From Pseudomonas putida (GTDB lineage Bacteria; Pseudomonadota; Gammaproteobacteria; Pseudomonadales; Pseudomonadaceae): a DNA stretch of 64,000 bases. The notes beneath the pieces are model-generated. The model was not told the DNA's origin. It did not search any database and saw only the letters and a program-made list of their open reading frames with translations. A program made the position numbers and the translations under genes. This document shows, piece after piece, positions 1-8,934 of this stretch. The stretch lies in assembly GCF_002741075.1 (NCBI RefSeq), contig NZ_CP016634.1:1132501-1196500 (forward strand), written 5' to 3'. Within the stretch, counting starts at the first letter, position 1; every line of letters starts with the position of its first letter.

Positions 1-479
1 TGCGTGCGGCGATTGCCGCGGGCGTGCCGGTGCTTGGCATCTGCCGTGGGTTCCAGGAAATGAACGTGGCGCTGGGCGGCACACTGCACCAGAAGGTCCA
101 TGAGACCGGCGTGTTCATGGACCACCGCGAAGGCAAGGACGAGCCCGTTGACCAGCAATATGGCCCGCGCCATGCGATGCATATCCAGCCAGGCGGCCTG
201 ATGGACCGCATGGGCCTGCCCGCGATCATCGACGTCAACTCCATCCATGGCCAAGGCATCGATGTGCTGGCGCCAGGGCTGAGGGTGGAGGCGCTTGCAC
301 CGGACGGGCTGGTGGAAGCGATCTCGGTTGTAGGCAGCAAGAGTTTCGCCTTGGCCGTTCAATGGCATCCGGAGTTTCGGGTACTTGAAAACCCCCATTA
401 CCTGACGATCTTCCAATCGTTTGGAAAAGCCTGCCGGCAACGCTCGGTATTGCGTCAGTTGATGCTGAAAACAGCCTGA
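1..479 (+). CDS. puuD: Gamma-glutamyl-GABA hydrolase-type glutamine amidotransferase, C-terminal part
   Basis: The gene is cut by the window edge; its frame is open from base 3 and ends with TGA at 477-479. It belongs to the class I glutamine amidotransferase / peptidase C26 family (PuuD of E. coli, SpuA of Pseudomonas), which hydrolyses gamma-glutamylated polyamine intermediates in the cytoplasm. The nucleophile elbow GICRGFQE is visible with its Cys codon at 42-44, and the His-Glu pair of the triad lies in AVQWHPEF near 355-378. The next gene, 72 bases downstream, is a polyamine aminotransferase, which fits the spu/puu pathway. The N-terminus is missing, so the exact subfamily cannot be fixed. 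Confidence 0.85.
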   Translation, partial: RAAIAAGVPVLGICRGFQEMNVALGGTLHQKVHETGVFMDHREGKDEPVDQQYGPRHAMHIQPGGLMDRMGLPAIIDVNSIHGQGIDVLAPGLRVEALAPDGLVEAISVVGSKSFALAVQWHPEFRVLENPHYLTIFQSFGKACRQRSVLRQLMLKTA

Positions 480-551
480 GCCGTGGCCGTTATTGAAACG
501 TTGAAAGTTTCCCCGCAGCCCGGCTGCGCCTATTAAAGGAGAGCATTAAAA

Positions 552-1910
552 ATGAGTGAAAAGAATTCGCAGACGCTTGCCTGGCAAGCCATGAGCCGTG
601 ACCATCATCTGGCACCGTTCAGCGACGTCAAGCAACTGGCCGAAAAAGGTCCGCGCATCATTACCTCGGCCAAGGGTGTCTATCTGTGGGACAGCGAAGG
701 CCACAAGATCCTCGATGGCATGGCGGGCCTGTGGTGTGTGGCCGTCGGCTACGGTCGTGACGAGCTGGCCGATGTGGCCGCCCGGCAGATGAAGGAGCTG
801 CCGTACTACAACCTGTTCTTCCAGACCGCGCACCCGCCAGCGCTGGAACTGGCCAAGGCGATCGCCGATGTGGCGCCCGAGGGCATGAACCATGTGTTCT
901 TCACCGGCTCCGGCTCCGAAGGCAACGATACCGTCTTGCGCATGGTTCGCCACTACTGGGCGATCAAGGGCAAGAAGGACAAGAAGGTCATCATCGGCCG
1001 CATCAACGGCTACCACGGTTCCACCGTGGCGGGTGCCGGCCTGGGCGGCATGAGCGGTATGCACCAGCAGGGCGGCCAGCTTCCGGATATCGTGCATATC
1101 CCGCAGCCGTACTGGTTCGGTGAAGGCGGCGACATGACCGAGGCCGAGTTCGGTGTGTGGGCGGCAGAACAACTGGAGAAGAAGATCCTGGACGTGGGCG
1201 AGGACAACGTCGCGGCGTTCATCGCCGAGCCGATCCAGGGCGCGGGCGGTGTGATCATCCCGCCGCAGACCTACTGGCCGAAGATCAAGCAGATCCTGGC
1301 CAAGTACGACATTTTGTTCGTGGCCGATGAAGTGATCTGCGGCTTCGGTCGTACCGGCCAGTGGTTCGGTACCGACTACTACGACCTCAAGCCCGACCTG
1401 ATGACCATCGCCAAGGGCCTGACGTCCGGCTACATCCCCATGGGCGGTGTGATCGTGCGGGACGAAGTGGCCAAGGTGATCAGCGAAGGCGGCGACTTCA
1501 ACCATGGCTTTACCTACTCCGGCCACCCAGTGGCGGCAGCGGTGGGGCTGGAAAATCTGCGTATTCTGCGCGATGAGAAGATCATCGAGCAGGTGCGCGA
1601 CGTCACCGCCCCGTACCTGCAGCAGCGTCTGCGTGAGCTGGCCGACCACCCCTTGGTGGGCCAGGTGCGTGGCCTGGGTATGTTGGGCGCGATCGAGCTG
1701 GTCAAGGACAAGGCCACGCGGGCCCGCTACGAAGGCAAGGGCATCGGCATGATCTGCCGCCAGCACTGCTTCGACAACGGCCTGATCATGCGTGCCGTGG
1801 GCGACACCATGATCATCGCTCCACCGCTGGTGATCAGCATCGAAGAGATCGACGAGCTGGTGGAAAAAGCCCGTAAGTGCCTGGACCTGACCTACCAGGC
1901 TGTCCAGTAA
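552..1910 (+). CDS. spuC: Putrescine/polyamine--pyruvate aminotransferase SpuC
   Basis: 452-residue class III PLP-dependent aminotransferase, full family length. It resembles Pseudomonas SpuC, which transfers the amino group of putrescine, cadaverine or spermidine to pyruvate. The Schiff-base lysine is K288 in MTIAKGLTSGYIPMGG. The VADEVICGFGRTG segment carries the cofactor-binding aspartate, and FFTGSGSEGND is the phosphate-binding turn. The start has a clear ribosome site (AAAGGAG) about 9 bases upstream. The amidotransferase gene lies just before it, and a strong hairpin terminator just after, so this is the last gene of its unit. Beta-alanine or other omega-amine transaminases are close relatives, so substrate range is inferred. 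Confidence 0.9.
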   Translation: MSEKNSQTLAWQAMSRDHHLAPFSDVKQLAEKGPRIITSAKGVYLWDSEGHKILDGMAGLWCVAVGYGRDELADVAARQMKELPYYNLFFQTAHPPALELAKAIADVAPEGMNHVFFTGSGSEGNDTVLRMVRHYWAIKGKKDKKVIIGRINGYHGSTVAGAGLGGMSGMHQQGGQLPDIVHIPQPYWFGEGGDMTEAEFGVWAAEQLEKKILDVGEDNVAAFIAEPIQGAGGVIIPPQTYWPKIKQILAKYDILFVADEVICGFGRTGQWFGTDYYDLKPDLMTIAKGLTSGYIPMGGVIVRDEVAKVISEGGDFNHGFTYSGHPVAAAVGLENLRILRDEKIIEQVRDVTAPYLQQRLRELADHPLVGQVRGLGMLGAIELVKDKATRARYEGKGIGMICRQHCFDNGLIMRAVGDTMIIAPPLVISIEEIDELVEKARKCLDLTYQAVQ

Positions 1911-1918
1911 GCCCGTGG

Positions 1919-1950
1919 CCCCTCGGCAGGCTCTCTGCCGAGGGGTGCTT
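1919..1950 (+). terminator. Intrinsic terminator after spuC
   Basis: Perfect 11-bp stem CCCCTCGGCAG / CTGCCGAGGGG (1919-1929 with 1935-1945) with a 5-base loop, starting 8 bases after the spuC stop. The T run that follows is weak (TGCTTTCT). Confidence 0.85.
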
Positions 1951-2059
1951 TCTGCCTCCCGCCACCCCAATCCATCCCCTCGATCCTTGATCTTGCCTTG
2001 CACGGCCCACTCCAATACCCTCCGTCGACACCATCGCTCCCTACCACCATGACCAAACG

Positions 2060-2614
2060 ATGAAAGTGCACGAAGAAATTGAAGGGCTCGCCATACTCAT
2101 TCGCGATCTGCGCAAGTTCAAGGGCCTGACCCTGGGCGAGCTCGCGCAACGCATCGGTCGTTCGGTAGGTTTTCTGTCCCAGGTCGAGCGAGGTGTTTCC
2201 CGCCCAACCGTGGCGGATCTGACCGCGATCAGCGAGACACTTGGTGTTTCGACGGCCTACTTCTATAGCCTGGAAAAGCCCCGTGCGCTGGACTGGGTCA
2301 CGCGTCCGGATGAACGCCGCACGCTGCATCTGGGCGGGGGGATTACCGATGTGCTCGTGTCGCCCACCATCGCCGGCGGTTTCTCCATGCTCGACAGCCA
2401 CCTCGAACCCGGCGCCTCGAGCGGGGAAGAGTATCTGGATGACAGTTCGGAGCAGGGCTGTTTCGTGCTCGAAGGCGAACTGACCGTCTGGCTGGATGAG
2501 GGCGATCCGGTGACGCTTTATCCCAATGACAGTTTCCAGCTCCAACCCCATGCCCGTTTCCGTTATGCCAACCTGACGGACAAGCCGACCCGCGTGCTGT
2601 GGGTGTTCAACTGA
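2060..2614 (+). CDS. XRE-family transcriptional regulator with C-terminal cupin domain
   Basis: 184 residues. An N-terminal helix-turn-helix (about 12-66; LGELAQRIGRSVGFLSQVER marks the DNA-binding helices) is followed by a cupin_2 beta-barrel (about 105-180; SSEQGCFVLEGELTVWLDEG). This is the PuuR-type layout, in which the cupin often binds a small metabolite. It follows the polyamine genes after a terminator, so control of polyamine catabolism is the simplest guess. It also precedes the secretion locus at 2796, so that is an alternative target. Start chosen at the first ATG that leaves the full HTH; no strong Shine-Dalgarno is visible. Confidence 0.85.
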   Translation: MKVHEEIEGLAILIRDLRKFKGLTLGELAQRIGRSVGFLSQVERGVSRPTVADLTAISETLGVSTAYFYSLEKPRALDWVTRPDERRTLHLGGGITDVLVSPTIAGGFSMLDSHLEPGASSGEEYLDDSSEQGCFVLEGELTVWLDEGDPVTLYPNDSFQLQPHARFRYANLTDKPTRVLWVFN

Positions 2615-2795
2615 GTTCGCTGCTTCAAGGTACCTGAACCAGGCTGTCAACCAGGCTCTGTTGATCAACTGCGCGTGAAGGCCGGCAGGTCGGCGTCGAT
2701 GGTTTGCGCGTGGCAATGAACTCCAGCGCGTGATATTTCCGTGCCATCACATTTTACGTACACTCCGCGCACTGACTCGCAAGGGAGTGTGCAAC

Positions 2796-3578
2796 ATGCT
2801 TCGTGGTGTGCCGTTGGCCGTGATACTGGGGTTGCTGTTCGCGCAGCCCGCGCAGGCGAGTGAGAGCGTCGGCGACCCGCTTTTGGATGCACCGTTGGCT
2901 TCCAGCCAGGAGGCAGGGCAAAGCGCCCGTGGCGTCTTGCGGGCGCGTGAGCAAGCGGTACTGTCGAGCGAACTGGCTGGACGTATTGTCGAAATGCCTT
3001 ACGCCGATGGTGAGGATTTCAAAAAGGGTAGCGTCCTGGCGCGTTTCGACTGCAGCGCCTATCAAGCCCAGCTCAATGCAGCCCAGGCCGCCGTGCGAGC
3101 CGCGCGGGAAGAGCTCAATCACAACAAGCAACTGGCCGCACTTAAGTCGGTCGGGCAGTTTGCCGTCTCTTTGGCTGACGCCAAGCAGGCCCAGGCCCAG
3201 GCCGAGGCTCAGGTCTATCAGGTCCAGGTCAAGCGCTGTGTCGTCTCCGCGCCATTCGATGGCCGGGTCGTGCAGCGCCGCGCCCAGCCGCATGAGAGTG
3301 TCGCCAGCGGTGCGCCGCTGTTGGAAGTGGTGGACAACCGCACGCTGGAAATCCACTTGCTGGTTCCGTCCCGTTGGCTGGGGCAGCTCAAGCCTGGGCA
3401 GCCGTTCGTGTTTACCCCCGATGAGACCGGCAAGCCTTTGCAGGCGACGGTCAAGCGTGTGGGGGCGCGGATCGACGAAAGCAGCCAGACGTTGTTGCTG
3501 ATCGGTGATCTGCCCAAGGACAACCAGGGGCTACTGGCCGGCATGAGTGGCTCGGCCCGCTTTACGGGGCAGCAATGA
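2796..3578 (+). CDS. HlyD/RND-type periplasmic adaptor with Sec signal peptide
   Basis: 260 residues from the ATG at 2796, which follows AAGGGAG and begins a signal peptide ending in AQPAQA-SES. An upstream ATG at 2730 in the same frame would bury this signal, so it is not preferred. The mature protein has the membrane-fusion layout: lipoyl half (VLSSELAGRIVEMPYADGE), a short alpha-hairpin (about 90-150, Ala/Gln-rich), the second lipoyl half (VVSAPFDGRVVQRR) and a beta-barrel. Such proteins bridge an inner-membrane exporter to TolC. Its stop overlaps the next start by 4 bases (ATGA), so the two are coupled. It opens the secretion/modification locus; no transporter of the usual RND or ABC type is adjacent. 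Confidence 0.85.
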   Translation: MLRGVPLAVILGLLFAQPAQASESVGDPLLDAPLASSQEAGQSARGVLRAREQAVLSSELAGRIVEMPYADGEDFKKGSVLARFDCSAYQAQLNAAQAAVRAAREELNHNKQLAALKSVGQFAVSLADAKQAQAQAEAQVYQVQVKRCVVSAPFDGRVVQRRAQPHESVASGAPLLEVVDNRTLEIHLLVPSRWLGQLKPGQPFVFTPDETGKPLQATVKRVGARIDESSQTLLLIGDLPKDNQGLLAGMSGSARFTGQQ

Positions 3579-4894
3579 CTGCGGCGGTGAACCACACGGC
3601 CGAACACGTTTTCGCGGTGTTCCTGGGGCTGCAGAAACAGGCGCGCGAAGCCGGCACGACATCGCAACTGGCATTTACCATGGTCAATGATGGCCAGGGG
3701 CTGTTCGGCTTCCGGCATGCAGCACTGGTGATCGCAGGTAAGGTCAGGGCCCTGACCGGCATCAGCGTGATCGAGGCCCACGCCCCGTTCGTGGCGTTCA
3801 TCGAACGTGCCGTGGGAGCCTTGCAGGCCAAAGGCGCTCTGTCGTTGCCGGCCAATGTGGAGCCGGCGCAGTTGGATGAACACAGCATCGCCGATTGGCA
3901 GGCCTTGTCTGCAGCCCACGCATTCTGGTTGCCGTTGAAGGATCGTCAGGGCGAGGTGTTCGGTGGCCTCTGGGTGGCGCGCGATCAGGTATTCAGCGAG
4001 CCTGAACAGGTGCTGTTGGGGCAGCTCGGCGATGCCTATGCGCATGCTTGGTTGGCCTTGAGCCCGCGCAAGCCATGGCGCCTGAGCTGGCCTCGGCGTC
4101 GAGTGCTGGCAGTGTCAGCGGCCGCGCTGCTGATGTTGTTGATACCGGTGCGCCAGTCAGTGTTGGCGCCAGCCGAAGTGGTCCCCCTGGGAGGACGGGT
4201 GGTCGCCGCACCGTTGGATGGTGTGATTGGTGTGGTACTGGTCAAACCCAACCAGGTGGTCGGGGAGGGTGACGTACTGGTGCGCTTCGACAACACCAGC
4301 CTCAAGGCGCAGGCCGACGTGGCTGAGCGTGCCTTGGGTGTGGCAGAGGCTGAGCTCAAGTCCAGCACCCAGCGTGCATTTTCCGATGCCGAGTCCAATG
4401 CCCGTTTGGACTTGCTGGCGGCGCGAGTTGAACAGAAGCGTGCTGAACTGGACTATGCCCGCCAACTGCTGGCTCGTAGCGAGGTTCGTGCCGAGCGGGC
4501 TGGCATCGCGGTGTTCGCCGATGCCGAACGCTGGACTGGCAAGCCCGTGCAGACCGGGGAGCGTCTGATGCAATTGGCCGACCCGGCTCGGGCGGAGTTG
4601 CGCGTCGAGTTACAGGTCGGAGACGCCATTGCCCTGAAGCCTGGTGCTGAAGTCGCACTGTTTCTGGACAGTGATCCGTTACACCGGCATGTCGCGCATC
4701 TTGAGCGTTTCGCCTACGAGGCTGAAGCGACGGCGGCAGGGCAATTGGCCTATCGCCTGGACGCCGGCTTCGTCGATGCGCCGCCGCGCATCGGCTTGCG
4801 TGGTACTGCAAAGCTCTACGGCGATCGGGTGCCACTGGTCTATTACCTACTGCGCCGGCCATTGGCTGCGGTGCGTCAGGGGCTGGGTTTTTGA
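3575..4894 (+). CDS. Membrane-anchored HlyD-family adaptor with extra N-terminal (GAF-like) domain
   Basis: 439 residues. About 150 N-terminal residues look like a cytoplasmic sensor-type fold, possibly GAF (weak recognition). One membrane segment follows (VLAVSAAALLMLLIPV, near 183-198), then a periplasmic HlyD module: PLDGVIGVVLVKPNQVVGEG, a coiled-coil hairpin (about 245-300), and a barrel. The start overlaps the upstream stop (ATGA) and the end overlaps the next ATG (TGATG), so three genes are translationally coupled. An adaptor that carries a cytosolic domain could gate export from inside the cell; this is inference. Homology to known T1SS HlyD proteins is limited to the adaptor half. 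Confidence 0.8.
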   Translation: MTAAVNHTAEHVFAVFLGLQKQAREAGTTSQLAFTMVNDGQGLFGFRHAALVIAGKVRALTGISVIEAHAPFVAFIERAVGALQAKGALSLPANVEPAQLDEHSIADWQALSAAHAFWLPLKDRQGEVFGGLWVARDQVFSEPEQVLLGQLGDAYAHAWLALSPRKPWRLSWPRRRVLAVSAAALLMLLIPVRQSVLAPAEVVPLGGRVVAAPLDGVIGVVLVKPNQVVGEGDVLVRFDNTSLKAQADVAERALGVAEAELKSSTQRAFSDAESNARLDLLAARVEQKRAELDYARQLLARSEVRAERAGIAVFADAERWTGKPVQTGERLMQLADPARAELRVELQVGDAIALKPGAEVALFLDSDPLHRHVAHLERFAYEAEATAAGQLAYRLDAGFVDAPPRIGLRGTAKLYGDRVPLVYYLLRRPLAAVRQGLGF

Positions 4895-6987
4895 TGTTGC
4901 CGGCGTTGCGCCCGGACCTGCAGTTATCACCGGCGGCACCGGCATTCGATGGCGCCCCCCAATGGACCTTGGCCGACCCGTTGCGTGGTCGCTATTTCAA
5001 ACTTGGCGCCGGTGCGGTGCGGCTCTTGCGGCACTGGTCATTGGGCGAACCGCAGCAGGTGTTGGCGGCGGCCAATCGTGAACCGGGTGTAGCGCTGGAG
5101 CGTTCGTCGCTGGACGCATTGCTGGCATTCTTGCGCGGTCATGACCTGATTGCCGCGAGCGATCGTGAACAACGCGATAGCTACACCCTCAAGGCTGCGG
5201 CCAGAGACCAGAGCCTGTGGCAGCGAGTGCTTCATCAATACCTGTTCTTCCGCATTCCCTTATGGCGCCCGGATGCCTTCCTCAATCGCACATGGCCAGT
5301 GCTGGCGCGCCATGGGGGCAGGTGGTTGCGTGTGGGGTTGCCGCTGGTATTCGTCCTTGGCCTGTTTCTGGTCATGCGTGACTGGCCTCGTTTCGTCTCG
5401 ACGTTTCCGCACCTGTTCAGTTTGGGGGGGATGTTGGCCTTTGGCGTGGCATTGACCTTCGCCAAGCTCTGCCATGAATTTGGCCATGCGTTCATGGCCA
5501 AACGCGCCGGGTGCCGGGTGCACAGCATGGGCCTGGCCTTCATGGTGTTGCTGCCGATGTTCTACACCGACGTCAGTGACGCCTGGCGGGTCAGCGATCG
5601 TCGTTCTCGGTTGCTGATCGATGCCGGCGGTGTGATGGCCGAGCTGGTACTGGCAGTGCTGGCATTGCTGGCCTGGTCGCTGCTGCCTGATGGGCCGGCG
5701 CGCACGGCGGCCTTCATGCTGGCCAGTGCCACGTGGATCACTACCTTGCTGATCAATCTCAATCCTTTCATGCGCTTTGACGGTTACTTCCTGGTCAGTG
5801 ATCTCTGGGGGGTGGAAAACTTGCAGAGCCGTGCCTTTGCCCTGTGTCGATGGCGTTTGCGCGAGGCGCTGTTCGGCTATGGGGAGCCGGCGCCGGAGCC
5901 ATGGCCTGCGCCGATGCAATGGCGTTTGCTGGTGTGGGGGTATGGCTCGTGGCTCTGGCGGGCGCTGTTGTTCTTCGGTATCGCCTTGGCGGTGTATCAC
6001 CTGTTCTTCAAGGTGTTGGGCATTTTCCTGATGGGAGTCGAACTGGTGTGGTTCATCGGTATGCCGGTCTGGAAGGAGGCGCGCGAGTGGTGGCGCCGAC
6101 GTGCGCAGGCCGACTCGCGCAAAATGATGTTCGTGGCCGCAGGCCTGGCGCTGCTGCTGGCCGTGCTGGTGCTGCCTTGGCAGGGGGCGGTGCAGGTGCC
6201 TGCAATGCTCGAAGCATCTCGGACGACAGCGTTGCATGCACCGCTGTCGGCTCGAGTGCGGGCGGTGTACGGACGCGATGGTCAAGCGGTGCGTCAGGGC
6301 GAGGTGTTACTGGAGCTGGAGTCTCCTGACCTCGATTCGCGGCTGCTAATCGTCCGTCGCGAGATCGACATCCTGCAATTGCTGCTGCGTCGGCAGGCAG
6401 GGCGCAGCGAGACCGCAAGCGATGCAGGGGTGCTCGAGCAGCAACTGGCCGAAGCGGTGGCGCAGTTCCGTGGTTTGACGGCCCAACGAGAGCGTCTGCA
6501 GGTGCGAGCGCCGCAAAGTGGCGAACTACGGGATTTGCCCATCTACCTGGCGCCGGGGCAATGGGTCAACCCGAGCCAGACCTTGGGGCGTGTAGTGGAG
6601 CCTGGGGGGCGTTTGCGGGGCTACCTGGCCGAAGCGTCGCTCTGGCGAGTGCAGGCGGGCAGCGAGGGGCGGTTCATCGCCGACGACCCGGTGCGTGAGG
6701 CGATCCCGGTACGCCTCGATCAGGTGGACGCCACGGGGGTCGCCTTTCTGGAGCTGGAAGCCCTGAGTTCCGATCATCATGGCCCGATCGCCATACGCCG
6801 TGATGCTCAGTCCCGCGCTGAGCCCGTGCAGGCTCAGTATGGCGTGCGCTTGAGTCCACTGGGCGAGGTTGGCGCTGTCACTCAACCGCTGCGAGGGGTG
6901 GTGGTGCTGGAGGGTACCGGGGAGTCGTTGCTCGGCGCCATGTGGCGTCGGTTGGCAGCCCTCGGCGTGCGTGAGAGTGGTTTCTGA
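4894..6987 (+). CDS. Polytopic M50 (site-2-protease-like) metallopeptidase fused to an HlyD-like periplasmic arm
   Basis: 697 residues. The N-terminal ~130 residues are soluble. A multi-pass membrane domain then carries the zinc motif HEFGH (194-198) and the third-ligand motif NPFMRFDGY (Asp296), as in M50/YydH-type peptidases. After the last membrane segment near residue 415 comes an HlyD-like lipoyl/hairpin unit (about 435-560: LHAPLSARVRAVYGRDGQAV, then VRAPQSGELRDL) and a beta-rich tail. YydH-like proteins of this build are linked to peptide export or maturation. All three zinc-ligand positions are present, so activity is plausible. It sits where an export pump would be expected. Whether it cleaves, transports or both is unknown. 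Confidence 0.85.
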   Translation: MLPALRPDLQLSPAAPAFDGAPQWTLADPLRGRYFKLGAGAVRLLRHWSLGEPQQVLAAANREPGVALERSSLDALLAFLRGHDLIAASDREQRDSYTLKAAARDQSLWQRVLHQYLFFRIPLWRPDAFLNRTWPVLARHGGRWLRVGLPLVFVLGLFLVMRDWPRFVSTFPHLFSLGGMLAFGVALTFAKLCHEFGHAFMAKRAGCRVHSMGLAFMVLLPMFYTDVSDAWRVSDRRSRLLIDAGGVMAELVLAVLALLAWSLLPDGPARTAAFMLASATWITTLLINLNPFMRFDGYFLVSDLWGVENLQSRAFALCRWRLREALFGYGEPAPEPWPAPMQWRLLVWGYGSWLWRALLFFGIALAVYHLFFKVLGIFLMGVELVWFIGMPVWKEAREWWRRRAQADSRKMMFVAAGLALLLAVLVLPWQGAVQVPAMLEASRTTALHAPLSARVRAVYGRDGQAVRQGEVLLELESPDLDSRLLIVRREIDILQLLLRRQAGRSETASDAGVLEQQLAEAVAQFRGLTAQRERLQVRAPQSGELRDLPIYLAPGQWVNPSQTLGRVVEPGGRLRGYLAEASLWRVQAGSEGRFIADDPVREAIPVRLDQVDATGVAFLELEALSSDHHGPIAIRRDAQSRAEPVQAQYGVRLSPLGEVGAVTQPLRGVVVLEGTGESLLGAMWRRLAALGVRESGF

Positions 6988-7000
6988 ACGAGGAATCTCG

Positions 7001-7801
7001 ATGAATGGTCGCGCATTGCCGCTGTGTGCGCGGCTGCCTCATCCTGTCGACCTGCCTGGGTTGCTCCAGGCCCTGGTGCGGATCGACGGTGATGCATGGC
7101 AGCCTCATTTCAACCGTGGTTACTACGAAGGCGACTGGAGTGGGGTGGCGCTCGTGGTGGCTGAAGACGCGCCGCTACCCCTCGCGCCCGGGCTGGGGGC
7201 GCCCGTGCGTTGTGGCTGGTGGCGGGGAGAGGCCGCCTGGGAGGGCTTGCTGGACAGTTTTCAGGCTGGCGTGCGCGCTGCCAGATTGCTGCGCTTAGGA
7301 CCAGGAGCACAGATTCACGAACATTGCGACCCCGACCTGGGCCAGCCGGACGGTTGCCTGCGCTTGCATGTGCCATTGTTGAGCCCGCCGGGTGTCGAGT
7401 TTCTGGTCGAGGGGTTGCAGGTGCCGATGCAGCCGGGCGAATGCTGGTTCGTCGACCTCTCACGTGCCCATCGGGTGGACAATCCCACCGCGCAGGAACG
7501 TATCCACCTCGTGCTCGACTGCGACCCTGCCCCTTGGTTGTTGGCGCTCATCCAGCAAGGGCTGGTGCAGACGCCTGTGTTGCAACAAGGCAAGGCCGAG
7601 CGCGCCTTCGCGGCGTTTCGCGAGCATGTGTTGGGCGATCCGATGCTCGCGGCCCATCTCCAAGGTCTGAACGATTCGCGAGCTTTCCAGCGTGAGTCAC
7701 GACGCCTGGGGGCGCAGCTGGGGTTCGAATTTACCGAGGCGCAGGTTTCAGCCGCCATGCGGCGGGGCAGGCAAGCGTGGAACGATCAATGGCGAACATG
7801 A
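7001..7801 (+). CDS. Aspartyl/asparaginyl beta-hydroxylase family protein
   Basis: 266 residues from the ATG at 7001, which has GAGGAATCTCG in front; an in-frame upstream start at 6869 would overlap the M50 gene and is rejected. The double-stranded beta-helix of PF05118 is recognisable: LLRLGPGAQIHEHCDPDLG, LRLHVPLLSP and CWFVDLSRAHRVDNP. The last two hold the His pair expected to bind Fe(II), with Arg residues for 2-oxoglutarate. Family members hydroxylate Asp/Asn side chains of proteins or small molecules. The C-terminal ~90 residues are an extra helical domain. It lies between the M50 protein and a sulfotransferase, which suggests it acts on an exported protein; hydroxylation would create a hydroxyl that could be sulfated (inference). 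Confidence 0.8.
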   Translation: MNGRALPLCARLPHPVDLPGLLQALVRIDGDAWQPHFNRGYYEGDWSGVALVVAEDAPLPLAPGLGAPVRCGWWRGEAAWEGLLDSFQAGVRAARLLRLGPGAQIHEHCDPDLGQPDGCLRLHVPLLSPPGVEFLVEGLQVPMQPGECWFVDLSRAHRVDNPTAQERIHLVLDCDPAPWLLALIQQGLVQTPVLQQGKAERAFAAFREHVLGDPMLAAHLQGLNDSRAFQRESRRLGAQLGFEFTEAQVSAAMRRGRQAWNDQWRT

Positions 7802-8808
7802 TGGACAAGATCGACTTGAACGGCTGGTTGCCTATCCGCGCCTGGCTGCACGAAGGCGACTGGTGGCTGGATTGGTGCTGGTTCGGTACCCAGCGCCTGA
7901 CCCGGCCCTTCTTACGAAACGATGTCGATGCAGCTTTGCGCCTGCCGTTCAACCAGGCTTTTCGTCACCAGACCCGCTTGCAGACGTTGTTGCAGTGGCA
8001 CAGCGACAGCCCAGGATTGTCGCCCAATGTGCTGGTGTTCCACGCATCGCGTTGCGGTTCGACGCTGATCGCGCAACTGTTGGCGGGTCTTGAGCGCAAC
8101 ATCGTGTTGTCCGAGCCCCCACCTCTAGACAGCTTGCTGCGAGCCCACCTCTGCGACCCTGGTGCATCTCGTTGGCAGGTCGACGCCGTGGTAGCGCTGC
8201 TATCGGCCTATGGCCAGCGGCGGCGGGGCGATGAGCGACAGTTGGTGGTCAAGCTCGACGCCTGGAACGTGTTTGAGGCGCCTATGCTGGCCTCGCTGTA
8301 TCCCGATACGCCACGCTTGTTTTTGTATCGCGACCCGATAGAGATCGTGGTTTCGCAGTTGCAGCAGGGGGGGATGCAGCGGCTTGCGGGGTTGCTCGGG
8401 CCGTCGGTGCTGGATGCGTTGATACCGAACGCCCAAGCAATGCCGGTGCTGGAGTATTGCTGCCGGATGGTCGGGGAGATCCTGCGCGCAGGGCTGGCAT
8501 TGTGTCGGGATCTGGGCGCGATTGCGGTGAACTACAGCGAGTTGCCCCAGGCGATGTGGGGACGTTTAGGGCCTGTGCTAGGGATCGAGGAGTCGGATAG
8601 GTGCCAGTTGCAGGCCATTGCACTGCAAGATGCCAAACACCCGAACATGCCGTTCGCGCAGGATACCCAGCGCAAGCGAGAGGCTGCCACCGAGGCGATG
8701 CATGAGGCTGTGCAGCGCTGGGCTTGGGCGCCTTATGCCGCGTTGGAGCGTCTACGTCTGGGCGGTGAGGAATCGGCCGCTACGGGCTTGAAACGCTTGT
8801 TTGAATAA
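7789..8808 (+). CDS. Sulfotransferase-fold protein (first of two)
   Basis: 339 residues. The PAPS-binding 5'-phosphosulfate loop is FHASRCGSTLIAQLL near residue 80, and the 3'-phosphate motif is LFLYRDPIEIVVSQL near 185. Sulfotransferases move sulfate from PAPS to hydroxyl or amine groups. The gene overlaps the hydroxylase end by 13 bases if the ATG at 7789 is used (GGA 9 bases upstream); ATGs at 7798 and 7801 and a GTG at 7777 are alternatives. A P-loop-like fold shared with kinases makes the exact substrate unsure, but the nearby second sulfotransferase and APS kinase support PAPS use. Confidence 0.75.
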   Translation: MANMMDKIDLNGWLPIRAWLHEGDWWLDWCWFGTQRLTRPFLRNDVDAALRLPFNQAFRHQTRLQTLLQWHSDSPGLSPNVLVFHASRCGSTLIAQLLAGLERNIVLSEPPPLDSLLRAHLCDPGASRWQVDAVVALLSAYGQRRRGDERQLVVKLDAWNVFEAPMLASLYPDTPRLFLYRDPIEIVVSQLQQGGMQRLAGLLGPSVLDALIPNAQAMPVLEYCCRMVGEILRAGLALCRDLGAIAVNYSELPQAMWGRLGPVLGIEESDRCQLQAIALQDAKHPNMPFAQDTQRKREAATEAMHEAVQRWAWAPYAALERLRLGGEESAATGLKRLFE

Positions 8809-8934
8809 ATACTTGGGCTTTAGCGTTCTGGGTAGTGGCTATTGGCCTTCAGCTTGCGTTACGCTCTGCCGAATCCCTCATTCGCAGGGAGTTCGCAGCT
8901 CCTTTGTCGGAGCCGTTGCAGGGAAGCACTACGC

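Noticed and set aside
546..2015. 489-codon minus-strand open frame opposite spuC
   Set aside because: It is a mirror of the strongly recognised SpuC gene in high-GC DNA; its translation has no family features.
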